A DNA stretch of 64,000 nt from Nitrospirota bacterium (GCA_026387665.1 JAPLLG010000004.1:1-64000), one strand, 5' to 3'. Counted from the first letter of the stretch, positions 42,625-52,028 are shown. Translations and numbers: made by a program. The notes: a model not told the origin generated them from the sequence alone.

Positions 42625-43113
42625 ATGACGATGCGGGTTGGTTGCGGGTACGATATCCATCCCTTGGGAGCAGGGCGCAAGCTGATTCTTGGCGGGGTCG
42701 AGGTGCCGCACAGCAAGGGACTGTTGGGCCATTCCGATTCCGACGCTTTGGTCCATGCCCTCTGCGATGCCTTGCTCGGTGCGATGGGGGAGGGAGATTT
42801 GGGGCGGCACTATCCCAGCTCCGATCAACGGTTCAAAGATATTTCAAGCCTCAAGCTGCTGGAGGATGTGGTCGGGAAGCTGCGGGCCAAGGGGTATCGC
42901 ATTGTGAACGTGGACACCATCGTGATCGCGCAAGCCCCCAGGCTCAGTTCCTACTTGACGGCGATGCAGAAGCAGATGGCGCTAGTGCTCGGGGTTGATC
43001 CGGATCTGGTCAATGTGAAGGTCAAGAGCGGCGAGGGCATTGGCATGATCGGTCGGGAGGAAGGGATCGCCGCCCAGGCGGTCTGTTTGATCGAACGGGC
43101 TTCTGCAGCGTAA
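42625..43113 (+). CDS. ispF: 2-C-methyl-D-erythritol 2,4-cyclodiphosphate synthase
   Basis: This 162-residue protein has the metal-binding [38 protein letters not shown] and [11 protein letters not shown] motifs of IspF. The usual K-A-T-T-T-E-x-L-G segment reads K-V-K-S-G-E-G-I-G here, so the phosphate-contacting threonines are substituted while the glutamate is retained. It works directly after IspD and IspE in isoprenoid synthesis. ispE is not in the window. Confidence 0.93.
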   Translation: MTMRVGCGYDIHPLGAGRKLILGGVEVPHSKGLLGHSDSDALVHALCDALLGAMGEGDLGRHYPSSDQRFKDISSLKLLEDVVGKLRAKGYRIVNVDTIVIAQAPRLSSYLTAMQKQMALVLGVDPDLVNVKVKSGEGIGMIGREEGIAAQAVCLIERASAA

Positions 43114-43123
43114 GGTAGCCTTT

Positions 43124-43777
43124 ATGCTTCTCAAAACCATTCAAGAAGATCTTCGTGCAATATTCGACCGGGACCCCTCGGCGACCAGCTGGTTTGAAGT
43201 CGTGCTGACCTATGCCGGCTTCCATGCCATGTTGGCCTATCGCGTGTCCCATTGGCTCAAGGCCCATCGCGTTCCGTTTCTCCCTCGTTTCATTTCTCAG
43301 CTCGCCCGTTGGCTGACGGGGATCGAGATCCATCCGTCGGCGAAGATCGGCCGGGGATTCTTTATCGACCATGGCATGGGTGTCGTGATCGGCGAGACGG
43401 CGGAGATCGGGGACTTTGTGACGCTCTTTCAAGGCGTGACGCTCGGCGGAACGGGCAAAGAGCGGGGCAAGCGGCATCCGACGGTGGGGAACCATGTCGT
43501 GGTCGGAGCCGGAGCCAAGATTCTGGGCGGAATCACGATCGGCGATAATGTGAAGATCGGCGCCAATTCGGTGGTGCTGAAGAATGTCGCGGCTAACTCC
43601 ACCGTGATTGGCGTGCCGGCCCGCGTGATTAAAACGCAGGGCGAGCGGCTACCAGATGCCACCATGGACCATATCAACCTGCCAGACCCCATTAGTGACA
43701 GACTCTTGTCGCTCGAACAGGAGTTGATCGAACTTCGCAAGAAGCTGGAGAGTCAGGATTCCCCCCGCCTGTTCTAG
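43124..43777 (+). CDS. cysE: Serine O-acetyltransferase
   Basis: This 217-residue left-handed beta-helix acetyltransferase of the short EpsC type has an N-terminal helical region ([15 protein letters not shown]), then [57 protein letters not shown] and hexapeptide repeats. It forms O-acetylserine for cysteine synthesis. Its TAG stop is also the first bases of hairpin repeat copy A. Confidence 0.93.
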   Translation: MLLKTIQEDLRAIFDRDPSATSWFEVVLTYAGFHAMLAYRVSHWLKAHRVPFLPRFISQLARWLTGIEIHPSAKIGRGFFIDHGMGVVIGETAEIGDFVTLFQGVTLGGTGKERGKRHPTVGNHVVVGAGAKILGGITIGDNVKIGANSVVLKNVAANSTVIGVPARVIKTQGERLPDATMDHINLPDPISDRLLSLEQELIELRKKLESQDSPRLF

Positions 43778-43903
43778 CAGGATGCTGAAAAAGGCTGCCA
43801 GCTTCGTTCTCAGCTCATCGAAATCCTCACCGTACCCCTGAGGGTACGCCTCCGGTTTCGACTCGCCTGCGGCCTTGCTGACAGCCTTTTTGAGCATCCT
43901 GCG
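43777..43903. repeat. Hairpin repeat element, copy A
   Basis: Outer arms 43777-43797 and 43883-43903 pair at 20 of 21 positions (GCAGGATGCTGAAAAAGGCTG and its complement). A second, bulged pairing joins CGAAATCC with GGTTTCG, and a central hairpin CGTACCC-CTGA-GGGTACG occupies 43831-43848. It lies between the convergent genes cysE and truA. The outer stem with its T5 run could end transcription in both directions. Four well-preserved copies, one short copy and one divergent relative are in this window. Confidence 0.85.
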
Positions 43904-43929
43904 AGTCTGCCTGCCACCACGATCCCCCG

Positions 43930-44667
43930 CTAGTCATAATCCACCCGCGTGAGACAGAGTCCATGAGGCGGAGCGGTTACTCCTGCTGCTCGCCGGTCCT
44001 TGGCCTTCAGGACCTCTGTCAGGCTGTGGGGCGTCCGTTTACCCAACCCGACTTCGACGACCGTTCCCACCATCGCGCGAACCATATGTTTCAGAAACCG
44101 ATCGGCATAGGCTTCAATACGGATTTCCTCGCCCTGACGCAGAATGGCAAATCGCTGTAGCTGGCAGATGGGATTGGTGTTGTCCGTGAGACTTCCCTCG
44201 AAGGAGGAAAAGTCCTGCGTTCCGATGAGCGAAGCCGCCGCCTCTTGCATGGCCGCTTCGTCCAGTGGCCGGTAGATGTGCCAGACGAACGCACGATCGA
44301 GGGTGGGCTTGGGCTGGCGATGGAGGATTCGATAGGTGTAGAGCTTGCCTCGCGCGTCGTGCTGGGCATGAAAGCGGTCGTCCATGAGGGAAGCGGCGCG
44401 CACGGCAATATCGTTCGGCAACACGGCATTGAGCGATCGCATCCAGCTGGTCGCGGGCCAATCGCAGCCGGTGCGAAAGCTGGCGACTTGTCCGAGCGCA
44501 TGCACGTCGGAGTCCGTGCGGCCTGCGCCGATGATAGCGACCGTGGCGTGGCTGACCTGGTGGATGGCTTGTTCGATGGCCGCTTGGACCGTGGGTTGGT
44601 CAGGCTGACGTTGCCAGCCTGCATAGCCGGTTCCGTCATACTCGACGACTAACTTTACGGTTGGCAT
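43930..44667 (-). CDS. truA: tRNA pseudouridine(38-40) synthase
   Basis: This 245-residue protein begins MPTVKLVVEYDGTGYAGWQRQ. The catalytic aspartate is D52 in GAGRTDSDVHALGQ (most TruA proteins have GRTDAGVHA), and RFLKHMVRAMVGTVVEVG and GVTAPPHGLCL are conserved. It modifies uridines in the anticodon arm of tRNAs. The frame is open upstream into the amidase gene, but homology begins at CAT 44665-44667. It lies 28 nt downstream of the amidase gene and is probably co-transcribed. Confidence 0.93.
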   Translation of the reverse strand: MPTVKLVVEYDGTGYAGWQRQPDQPTVQAAIEQAIHQVSHATVAIIGAGRTDSDVHALGQVASFRTGCDWPATSWMRSLNAVLPNDIAVRAASLMDDRFHAQHDARGKLYTYRILHRQPKPTLDRAFVWHIYRPLDEAAMQEAAASLIGTQDFSSFEGSLTDNTNPICQLQRFAILRQGEEIRIEAYADRFLKHMVRAMVGTVVEVGLGKRTPHSLTEVLKAKDRRAAGVTAPPHGLCLTRVDYD

Positions 44668-44695
44668 GGCTGTCGTAGGAGGAACGGCGCGGCGA

Positions 44696-45979
44696 TCATC
44701 GCGTGGCCAGCTTGGCTGAGCCGAGGAACGTTTTGACGCTTTCCTCCAACGCTTCCGCGACGCGCGTCGTGAAGAGCCCGGTTCGGAGCATCTCTTCTTC
44801 GGACGCATTCGAGATATAGGCGATTTCAGCCAGGATGCTGGGCATGCTGGTGAAGCGGAGCACATAGAACGGCGCGGTCTTGACGCCATGGTCCACCAGC
44901 GTATAGTGGCTGTTCAGGGTCGTCACCATGGCTTCCTTGGCGGTCCAGGCCAGTTCGAGGGATTCTTCGATTTTCTTCGACGTGAGGAGATCAGCCACGA
45001 GGTATTCCCATCCCACGCCGGTGTTGCTGAGCGGAGTGCCGTTTTCGCGGGCCGCGACTTCGAGCGCCCGTTGATCCTTGGCTGCGCCGAAATGGTAGAT
45101 TTCAATGCCCTTGACGGAGCGTTTGGTGTGGGAATTGACATGGATCGAGACGAAGAGATCCGCATCCTGTGCATTGGCGAATTTTGCGCGGTTCTCCAGC
45201 TCGATGAATTCGTCCCGTTCACGGGTCATGAGGACGCGGATTCCCGGTTGCTTGCTTAGGAGATCGCGCAGCTTCAGCGCTACCTTCAGCGTAATGTCTT
45301 TCTCTTCCGTTCCCCGTTGCCCCAAGGCGCCAGGGTCTTTCCCTCCATGCCCTGGATCGATCACGACGGTCTTCACTGGCTTGGTTTGGGGCTGAGTCGG
45401 CTGTGGCGGAGCGGTGAGTGATGGCGTCCGGTCAGGCAAGGGTTCTGCAACCAGCGTCGCCAGGGACTCTCTGGGGGGCACGGCATCGATGACCAGCCTG
45501 GGAGGGTTGGCCAAGGTGAGTATTTTGTAACTCTGAAATGAACCGGTCGGGAGAGAGATGTCGACCGATCGCTCCGACGTCTGGGTGATGATGAAGGGCT
45601 TGGATCGTTCGCCTGATGCAAGTTTCGCTTTGGCGGATGGACTCAATGTGGTGTTGGGAATGGTGATCGTCACTCCCTCGGCCTGAAGAATGGGCTGTTT
45701 GCTTGGACGGGCTTTCGAGTCGAGGTCGAGGACGAGCCTCGTCAATCCCGGTGAGCTGGCGGTTCGGACATCTTGAACCGTCACCAGGCCTGGGGCCTGG
45801 GGCGTGAGCCGTATTTGGGAGGTATGAGGTTTCTTGGGCTTGGCTGGAGATTTCTGCCGCGCCTCATTCGTGGCGGCAGCGGCGTGGATCAGGTGGAACG
45901 GATCGAGGGCAAGACCTGGGAGGCCGAAGAGTCCGACCAGGAAGGCGATGGTGAAGATGCGCCACAAAGCTGATCGCAT
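44696..45979 (-). CDS. amiC: N-acetylmuramoyl-L-alanine amidase (AMIN plus Amidase_3)
   Basis: This 427-residue exported protein. A signal peptide (LWRIFTIAFLVGLFGLPGLALD) is followed by an AMIN domain (about 60-165, VQDVRTASSPGLTRLVLDLDS), a Pro/Gln-rich linker and the zinc amidase domain from about 200, with VVIDPGHGGKDPGALG, RAKFANAQDADLFVSIHVNSH and SMPSILAEIAYISNASEE. It cleaves the bond between MurNAc and the stem peptide during septum splitting. Confidence 0.93.
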   Translation of the reverse strand: MRSALWRIFTIAFLVGLFGLPGLALDPFHLIHAAAATNEARQKSPAKPKKPHTSQIRLTPQAPGLVTVQDVRTASSPGLTRLVLDLDSKARPSKQPILQAEGVTITIPNTTLSPSAKAKLASGERSKPFIITQTSERSVDISLPTGSFQSYKILTLANPPRLVIDAVPPRESLATLVAEPLPDRTPSLTAPPQPTQPQTKPVKTVVIDPGHGGKDPGALGQRGTEEKDITLKVALKLRDLLSKQPGIRVLMTRERDEFIELENRAKFANAQDADLFVSIHVNSHTKRSVKGIEIYHFGAAKDQRALEVAARENGTPLSNTGVGWEYLVADLLTSKKIEESLELAWTAKEAMVTTLNSHYTLVDHGVKTAPFYVLRFTSMPSILAEIAYISNASEEEMLRTGLFTTRVAEALEESVKTFLGSAKLATR

Positions 45980-46314
45980 GGGTGTTGACTGCCTGTAATG
46001 GGATATAGAGTTTTTTCTCAGATGTATGCCCCATTGTCAAGGGGATTGGAGGTACGAACCTCTGCGGGGCCGATTGACAGAGGGCGATACGAGCAGTAGG
46101 GTCTCTTGCAGGATGCTGAAACAGTCCGCCAGCTTCGTTCTCGCATCGTTCAGACCCTCAACGTACCCCAGGGGTACGCCTCGGGCATTCACTCGCTGCG
46201 GCCTTGCTGGACGAACTGTTTGAGCATCCTGCGGGACGATGCTTATGTGGTGGCACCTGTGCGGACTTTCCAAATCCTTGTTTGCCAGAATCTTTCTTCG
46301 ACAGGTCTTCGGCC
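45980..46314. other. Divergent intergenic region between amiC and the NYN-domain gene
   Basis: This 335-nt stretch separates genes that point away from each other, so it should hold promoters for both. A TTGACA lies on the minus strand (46035-46040), but no -10 box at suitable spacing was found. Over a third of the region is hairpin repeat copy B. No small gene is supported. Confidence 0.45.
46108..46232. repeat. Hairpin repeat element, copy B
   Basis: The arms GCAGGATGCTGAAACAGTCC and its near-complement GGACGAACTGTTTGAGCATCCTGC bound the element. In this copy the outer stem has ACAGT/ACTGT where others have AAAGG/CCTTT, a paired change. The central hairpin (46162-46178) is CGTACCC-CAG-GGGTACG. 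Unlike copies A and D it lies upstream of two divergent genes, so a terminator role is not obvious here. Confidence 0.82.
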
Positions 46315-46848
46315 ATGGCACTCCATTTGATCGTTGATGGGTACAATCTCCTGGCTCAGACGAGTCGGATCGGCGGCGGGGTGAGCCTGCATTCCGAGCA
46401 GGCGCGCGAAGCCCTGCTACGCGATCTGGCTGCCTACCGTCAGAGAAAGTCCCATGCCATCACCGTGGTCTTCGATGGATGGCAGCAGGGCTGGGGCACG
46501 GAGCGGCGTGAACATCGGCTCGGTCTTGAGGTGATCTTTTCCCGGCGGGGAGAAAAGGCCGATCAGGTGATCCAGCGTCTGGCTGCCGAATATGGGTCCG
46601 ACTGCGCGGTGGTGAGTTCCGATCGGGAGATCGTCGACTTTGCTAGGGCGCAGGGCGCCTTCGTGATGAAGGCGCAGGAGTTTTCCGGAAAGCTACAGGG
46701 GGCGTCGGCCCAGACCGGCGTATTGCTACATAAAGAACTGGATACGGGAGAGGATCTTCGACCGAAACGGGGGCCAGAGAAGCGTGGAAATCCTCGGAAA
46801 CTGCCCAAGGCGCAGCGTCAGCGCAGCCGGCAGCTCAAACGATTTTGA
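46315..46848 (+). CDS. NYN-domain (YacP-like) predicted ribonuclease
   Basis: This 177-residue protein has LHLIVDGYNLLAQ at the start, then TVVFDGWQQG and CAVVSSDREIVDFARAQGAFVM, the acidic-residue pattern of NYN/PIN-like nucleases of the YacP group. The C-terminal ~45 residues are strongly basic and could bind RNA. YacP (Rae1) cleaves mRNA on the ribosome in Bacillus; whether this relative does so is unknown. Its 3' end overlaps the convergent tatD by 14 nt. Confidence 0.82.
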   Translation: MALHLIVDGYNLLAQTSRIGGGVSLHSEQAREALLRDLAAYRQRKSHAITVVFDGWQQGWGTERREHRLGLEVIFSRRGEKADQVIQRLAAEYGSDCAVVSSDREIVDFARAQGAFVMKAQEFSGKLQGASAQTGVLLHKELDTGEDLRPKRGPEKRGNPRKLPKAQRQRSRQLKRF

Positions 46849-47614
46849 ACAGGCGTTTCGCGTTCTCGGTCGTGATGCGGCCGATGGTTTCGATCGACAT
46901 GCCTGGCGTCTCGGCGTGAAGCTCCGCCAGCTTCTGCGCGACGAGGGCCACGTAGGCCGGTTCGTTTCGTTTGCCTCTGTGAGGGATGGGCGTGAGGTAG
47001 GGGCAGTCGGTTTCGATCAGGAGCCGGTCCAGCGGAGCGGTCTTGGCGATGTCCCGGAGCGTCGCCGCGCTCTGAAAGGTGAGAATGCCGGAGAAGGAGA
47101 GATAGAATCCCAGGTCCAGCGCTTCTTTCGCCAGCCAGGCATCCCCTGAGAAACAGTGAAATACCCCGCCGATTTCCGTCGCGCGCTCCTCTTTTAGAAT
47201 CGCAATCGTATCCTCTTGGGCCTCTCGCGTGTGAATGATCACGGGAAGGCACAGCTCGCGTGCGAGCTGGATCTGCTCGCGGAATCGCTCGCGCTGTTCT
47301 TGGGGCGATGAGTGGTTGTAGTGGTAGTCGAGGCCGATCTCTCCATAGGCGACGACTTTTTTGTTCTGCGCCAGACGGCGGAGCTCGTCGTACCAGCCAT
47401 CGAGGATATGTTTCACTTCATGGGGGTGGACGCCGATGGAGGCATAGACGAAGGGATGTTGTGCCGCTAGCGCCGCCGCTGCTTGGCTGGTGGCCAGATC
47501 GCAGCCGATGGTCACGAAGGCCTCGACGCCTGCTTCCCTGGCGCGGGCAATCATGGCCTCACGGTCCTCATTGTAGCGGGCATCGTCCAGATGGGTATGG
47601 GTGTCGATGAGCAT
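46835..47614 (-). CDS. tatD: TatD-family metal-dependent hydrolase (DNase)
   Basis: This 259-residue TIM-barrel protein begins MLIDTHTHLDDARY. Metal ligands are visible in DTHTHLD, GEIGLDYHY, PVIIHTREA, GVFHCFSGD and IETDCPYLTP. TatD proteins are 3'-to-5' exonucleases or deoxyribonucleases. It is downstream of the DAHP synthase gene on the same strand, with repeat copy C between them. Confidence 0.93.
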   Translation of the reverse strand: MLIDTHTHLDDARYNEDREAMIARAREAGVEAFVTIGCDLATSQAAAALAAQHPFVYASIGVHPHEVKHILDGWYDELRRLAQNKKVVAYGEIGLDYHYNHSSPQEQRERFREQIQLARELCLPVIIHTREAQEDTIAILKEERATEIGGVFHCFSGDAWLAKEALDLGFYLSFSGILTFQSAATLRDIAKTAPLDRLLIETDCPYLTPIPHRGKRNEPAYVALVAQKLAELHAETPGMSIETIGRITTENAKRLFKIV

Positions 47615-47626
47615 GCGGGTCTTTAT

Positions 47627-47751
47627 CAGGATGCTGAAAAAGGCCGCCAGCTTCGTTCTCGGCTCATCGAAATCCTCAACGTACCCCTGAGGGTACGCCT
47701 CCGGTTTCGATTCGCCTGCGGCCTTGCTGGACAGCCTTTTTGAGCATCCTG
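47627..47751. repeat. Hairpin repeat element, copy C
   Basis: CAGGATGCTGAAAAAGGC (47627-47644) pairs with GCCTTTTTGAGCATCCTG at the right-hand end, and the centre is CGTACCC-CTGA-GGGTACG (47680-47697). It lies 108 nt after the minus-strand DAHP synthase stop and just upstream of tatD, so it could terminate the aroG transcript. Confidence 0.85.
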
Positions 47752-47859
47752 TGGTTATTGCGGCTTTAATACTGTACGAAATATTCTCGCATATGTTTCG
47801 TGCACACCGAGTTTTTCCGCAACCTGCTAGTGGGGGATCGGCTGAAGACCGAAGTGGTG

Positions 47860-48918
47860 CTACGCGGGCTTGGTCACGATCGTGTCGGCCAGTTCGTTGA
47901 GGAGCGATTCGGTCTCCTCCCAGCCGAGGCAGGCATCGGTGATGGAAACGCCGTGGGCCAGTGTTTTGCCCTGCTGCCAGGTTTGTTTGCCGGGATTGAG
48001 GTTGCTTTCGAGCATCAGGCCCATGATGGACTGGCGGCCTTCGCGGAACTGTTTGAGGACATCTCTGGCGACGAGGCTTTGGCGCCGGTGGTCCTTGCTC
48101 GAATTGTCGTGCGAACAGTCGATCATGATGGGACGGGCGATGCCGTCGCCTGCCACGACCGCTTCCGCGCGGGCCACATGTTCGGCTTCGTAATTGGTTT
48201 TGCCTCCGCCGCCTCGAAGCACGATATGGCGGTCCGGGTTGCCCGTGGTCTTGATGATCGAGGTGAGCCCGTCGGCATTGATGCCCAGAAAATGATGCGG
48301 CTGCTTCGCGGCCACCATCGCGTTCCAGGCTACGAGAAGATCGCCCCCTGTGCCGTTCTTGAATCCGACCGGCATCGACAGGCCGCTAGCCATTTCCCGG
48401 TGCGGCTGGCTCTCGGTGGTGCGGGCGCCGATGGCGACCCAGCTCCAGAGATCGGCTATATATTGAGGCGACACCGGGTCCAAGGCTTCCGCTGCGCAGG
48501 GGATCCCGCGTTTATTGATGTTGAGCAGGATCGTCCGGGCCAGTTCCAGGCCTGTTCCAATATCGCAGGTGCCGTCTAGGTGTGGATCGTTGATGAGGCC
48601 CTTCCAGCCAACCGTGGTGCGGGGCTTTTCAAAGTAGGTTCGCATGACGATCAGTAATCGGTCGCGCAACGCATCGGTCACCGGTTTCAATCGGTCGGCA
48701 TACTCATAGGCGGCCTCAGGATCATGGATTGAACAGGGCCCGACGATGACGAGCAGGCGCTCACGGTCTTGCCCGTGCAGGATGCGGCGAATGGCCTCTC
48801 TGGTTTCGATGACCAGGGTGGCGGCTTGGTCGGTAATCGGCAGTTTTGACTTGATCGTCCGCGGCGAGGGCAGCGGTTTGATTTCAAGGATATGTTGGTT
48901 ATCGAGCGGTTGATTCAT
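47860..48918 (-). CDS. aroG: 3-deoxy-7-phosphoheptulonate (DAHP) synthase, class I
   Basis: This 352-residue protein begins MNQPLDNQHILEIKPLPSP. Typical segments are VIVGPCSIHDPEAAYEYA, the catalytic MRTYFEKPRTTVGWKG, GFKNGTGGD and DCSHDNSSKDHRRQ. It condenses PEP and erythrose-4-phosphate, opening the shikimate pathway. The frame is open to 49161, but homology starts here. Which AroF/G/H feedback type it is cannot be told. Confidence 0.93.
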   Translation of the reverse strand: MNQPLDNQHILEIKPLPSPRTIKSKLPITDQAATLVIETREAIRRILHGQDRERLLVIVGPCSIHDPEAAYEYADRLKPVTDALRDRLLIVMRTYFEKPRTTVGWKGLINDPHLDGTCDIGTGLELARTILLNINKRGIPCAAEALDPVSPQYIADLWSWVAIGARTTESQPHREMASGLSMPVGFKNGTGGDLLVAWNAMVAAKQPHHFLGINADGLTSIIKTTGNPDRHIVLRGGGGKTNYEAEHVARAEAVVAGDGIARPIMIDCSHDNSSKDHRRQSLVARDVLKQFREGRQSIMGLMLESNLNPGKQTWQQGKTLAHGVSITDACLGWEETESLLNELADTIVTKPA

Positions 48919-48953
48919 CGCGCAGCCTTTTTGCAAAGAAATAATGAGTGCAA

Positions 48954-48962
48954 AGTATACCA
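48954..48962 (-). promoter_or_regulatory. Extended -10 promoter element upstream of aroG
   Basis: On the minus strand the sequence reads TGGTATACT, an extended -10 box (TGn plus TATACT), about 36 nt before the aroG start codon. No good -35 box is present, as is usual for extended -10 promoters. The stretch from 48919 to 49165 otherwise contains no gene. Confidence 0.45.
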
Positions 48963-49165
48963 GAGCTCTCAGTCGAAATCTATGGACGGAGCTCGTAAGA
49001 CCTTCAATAGCTAAGGGATTTGAGTAATTCGGAAGGGGGCCTGGCGGCCGCAGGACATCAATAATGTGCGGGAATGAGGGGCTCTGTCTGCCTGGCGTCT
49101 CCTGCCTTTTGTGGCTGAAATCGTTGGTGGAAGGAGCCCTTCCGTTTGACGGGTTTCTCAAGGGT

Positions 49166-49507
49166 ATGGTAGTTCAATTGGGTATGAAGCGATGGTTTAC
49201 TCACTCTGTCAGTCTTCGAGTCTTGGCCTCCCTGGGCCTGATTCTCTTACTGCTGACGATCGCTCCCTTTGCGGCCGCGCAGGATGTGCATCATGAGTTA
49301 GCCGCGGCTGACCATGATGGGCACGAACATTCCGACACTGACCTCTGCCAGTGGGTGCAACACCATACGGCTGGCTCTCTCGATGTCGGGGCTCCTCTCC
49401 TGACCGCCTGCGAACTCGTCAATCTATTAGAGCTTCCGGCTGACTCAGTCCTGCTCTCCTTCGAACTCTCCACTCCCGGCCCTTCCCGCGCTCCTCCCCT
49501 CGGCTAA
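49166..49507 (+). CDS. Small secreted histidine-rich protein (DUF2946-like)
   Basis: This protein is about 113 residues from ATG 49166; ATG 49184 or a start at 49064 are alternatives. A signal peptide (VLASLGLILLLLTIAPFAAAQ) is followed by DVHHELAAADHDGHEHSDTDLCQWVQHHTAG, rich in His and Asp, and ends with a short hydrophobic region. Such proteins often precede TonB-dependent receptor genes for metals; DUF2946 is the closest family that comes to mind. A periplasmic role in binding Cu, Zn, Ni or Co is inferred from composition and from the neighbouring receptor, CobW and CDF genes. Confidence 0.6.
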   Translation: MVVQLGMKRWFTHSVSLRVLASLGLILLLLTIAPFAAAQDVHHELAAADHDGHEHSDTDLCQWVQHHTAGSLDVGAPLLTACELVNLLELPADSVLLSFELSTPGPSRAPPLG

Positions 49508-49606
49508 TCACGTCACTTCGGCTTGCTCCATACGTGGGATTGTTGCCGTGTGGCCATCCTCGATGGGTGCTGGCGTTTTTTTACTGCGTGATCGGTAGAG
49601 GGTTTC

Positions 49607-52027
49607 ATGGGACCTAGTTGCTGTCGTTTCCTATTTCGTTCTATCTATTTTTGCCTGTGCTGGAGCTTGCTCGCTCATGCGCAGGTTCTTGCAGCCGAGT
49701 CTACCCTCATTGCCGGATCGGTCCAGAGTCAGGACCTCCGCCGAGTGGGGCAGGTGCTTGTCGAGGTGAAGGATCAAGAGGGAGCTTTGGTCGCGACCGG
49801 CCTCTCGAATGAGGCGGGGGAGTTCAGGATTTCCGTTCCTGCCGATGGAACCTATTCCGTCAGCGCCAGACAGGATAGCTATCGAAGCGAATACGTCGTG
49901 ATGAAGATCGGGACCGAGCCGCCCGGTCCCGTTGTTTTGACCCTCTCCAAGACCAGAGAGATCGCCCTCGAAGTACGGTCGTCCCTGGCTCCGATTCACG
50001 ACAAGCTGTCGAGTGAGACCTATGCGGTCAGCCGCAAAGACATCGAAGAATTGCCGCGCGGCAACAATGTGGAGTTGCAGGACGTGTTGCTCACGATTCC
50101 AAGCGCTTCCTATGGCTCGCTCAAACAAGTCCATATCCGGCAGGACCATGCCAATCTCCAGTTGCGGATCGACGGGGTGCCGATTCCCGATACCGTGTCG
50201 TCTACCTTCTCCGATGTGATCTCGCCGCGGGCCTGGGAACGGGCGGATATTATTCTGGGCGGTATGGAAGCCCAGTATGGAAATAAGACGGCTGCGGTGC
50301 TGGACATTACGACCAAGAGCGGTACCAAGCCTGGCTTCGGGTCGGCGCAAATGTTCGGCGGGTCGAATCAGACGGCCAGTCCCTCGTTCGAATATGGCGG
50401 CACGGTCGGCGAGAAGTTCCGGTTCTACGTCTTGAATAGTTATACCTCGACGAATCGCGGCATCGAGCCTCCGACGCTGGGCCATTCGATCTTTCACGGG
50501 CAAAGCGAGCGGAACCAGACGTTCATGCGCGGCGACTATCAGCACGACAATGCGAACAACTTTTCCTGGGTGTTCTTGAATTCCGTCGCGAAGTATCAGA
50601 TTCCGACCATGCCAGGCCGGGCGCTCGATCCCAGCGGGCAGATGCTGCCGCTGCTCCGGGCGAGCAGGCCGGGATTCACGCCGGTGGCGTCCCAGGCCAT
50701 CGACGAGAACCAACAAGAGAATAACCAGTATGGCCACATGGTCTGGCGGCACGATGTGAACAGCAGTAATTTCTTCAACCTCTCCGGCTATGTTCGCCAG
50801 ACGAGGGCCACGTTCAAGACGGACCCATTCAACCTGCTTGCCTATACGGCAGATCCGACCGCGCAATTTTCCGCCGGGAGCCAGGATCGGAGCGCCAATT
50901 CGAGCGGAGCCCGGTTCGACCACACCTATGTTCCATCCAAGGAGCATGTGGTCAAGGCCGGATTTCAGGTCGATCGGACTCAGACGGTGAACAAGACGCG
51001 ACTGTTCACTTTTGCAGACGACGGGGTGGGCAATCCGACGGGAACGATGTTGGAGCGGAACGCCGACAACCGTCTGATCGGCTGGCGTCAAGAATTCTGG
51101 GTGCAGGATCAGTGGAGTCCGAACGATCGTTGGACGTTCAACCTCGGCGTGAGGGGCGACGCAGTGCAGTATCAGCGCCATGAGGGGCAGCTCAGCCCAC
51201 GGGTTGGGGTGGCGTACAAGGCCGATCAGTCCAATGTGTTTCACGTCTTCTACGGACGGCAGTTTACGCCGCCGAATCTCGAAGCGATTTCCTTTGCGAA
51301 GCTCAATACGGCCGGCACGAAGGCGGCGCCGGAAAATACGATGAACAATATCGTCAGGGCCGAGCGGGCTCATTATTTCGAGGCTGGGAGCGACCATGCT
51401 CTTTCACGCTGGGCGACCCTGCAATTGACCGGCTACTACAAGCTCTCGCATTTTTTGTCTGACGCGGGCCAGTTCGGCACGACCCCCCTCTTGAACTACT
51501 TTGCTTTTGAGCGGGGCTGGCAGCGCGGTATCGATGCAGCGCTAAAGCTGCAGTTGCGGGAGGATCTGACTGCGAGGGGGAGCATGGCTTGGGGGCAATG
51601 TAAGGGCTATGGTCTTCAATCGGGTCACGTTCTTCTGGATCAAAAGACGATCAACGATATCAACTCCACCGGCGGAGTGTTCTGCGATCACTCGCAGACG
51701 CTCACGAGTTCCAGCCTAGTGGCCTATCGGTTCAAGGAGCGGACGACTCTTTCTGGACAGATGCTCTACGCGTCCGGGCTGCGTGCGGCAGAAGAGGGGG
51801 CCAAGACCAATTCGACCCACAGCCCCTCCTATACGATTTATAACCTCTCCCTCACTCACGTCATCCCCTTGCCCTGGGACAATCAGAAGTTTCTCTTGGG
51901 CTTTGACGTCATCAATCTGCTGGATCAAAAGTATCTCATCAATCAAGGTGAGGGCAGTATCGGCCTGGGAGTGTCGCATGCCGGGATGCCGAGGTCGTTC
52001 TTCTTCCGGGGCCAGTGGTTTTTCTGA
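49607..52027 (+). CDS. TonB-dependent outer-membrane receptor with N-terminal carboxypeptidase-regulatory-like domain
   Basis: This 806-residue protein. A signal peptide (to about residue 30) is followed by a beta-sandwich (LIAGSVQSQDLRRVGQVLVEVKDQEGALVATGLSNEAGEFRISVP), a plug domain (IEELPRGNNVELQDVLLTIPSA, then HIRQDHANLQLRIDGVPIPDT) and a 22-strand-type barrel that ends in FFFRGQWFF with the terminal aromatic residue expected for outer-membrane insertion. The substrate is not deducible from sequence; a nearby CobW GTPase, a CDF exporter and a His-rich protein hint at a transition metal. An antisense frame of 588 codons overlaps it and is a shadow. Confidence 0.9.
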   Translation: MGPSCCRFLFRSIYFCLCWSLLAHAQVLAAESTLIAGSVQSQDLRRVGQVLVEVKDQEGALVATGLSNEAGEFRISVPADGTYSVSARQDSYRSEYVVMKIGTEPPGPVVLTLSKTREIALEVRSSLAPIHDKLSSETYAVSRKDIEELPRGNNVELQDVLLTIPSASYGSLKQVHIRQDHANLQLRIDGVPIPDTVSSTFSDVISPRAWERADIILGGMEAQYGNKTAAVLDITTKSGTKPGFGSAQMFGGSNQTASPSFEYGGTVGEKFRFYVLNSYTSTNRGIEPPTLGHSIFHGQSERNQTFMRGDYQHDNANNFSWVFLNSVAKYQIPTMPGRALDPSGQMLPLLRASRPGFTPVASQAIDENQQENNQYGHMVWRHDVNSSNFFNLSGYVRQTRATFKTDPFNLLAYTADPTAQFSAGSQDRSANSSGARFDHTYVPSKEHVVKAGFQVDRTQTVNKTRLFTFADDGVGNPTGTMLERNADNRLIGWRQEFWVQDQWSPNDRWTFNLGVRGDAVQYQRHEGQLSPRVGVAYKADQSNVFHVFYGRQFTPPNLEAISFAKLNTAGTKAAPENTMNNIVRAERAHYFEAGSDHALSRWATLQLTGYYKLSHFLSDAGQFGTTPLLNYFAFERGWQRGIDAALKLQLREDLTARGSMAWGQCKGYGLQSGHVLLDQKTINDINSTGGVFCDHSQTLTSSSLVAYRFKERTTLSGQMLYASGLRAAEEGAKTNSTHSPSYTIYNLSLTHVIPLPWDNQKFLLGFDVINLLDQKYLINQGEGSIGLGVSHAGMPRSFFFRGQWFF

Positions 52028-52028
52028 T

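Noticed and set aside
46035-46040. Minus-strand TTGACA as the amiC promoter
   Set aside because: The nearest -10-like sequence (CTATAT) is 26 nt away, too far for a sigma70 promoter.
48919-49161. N-terminal extension of DAHP synthase
   Set aside because: The open frame continues upstream, but the protein family begins at MNQPLDNQ and the extension contains the extended -10 element.
49631-51397. 588-codon antisense frame
   Set aside because: It lies wholly within the TonB-dependent receptor gene, has no recognisable domain and reflects the codon bias of the GC-rich sense strand.
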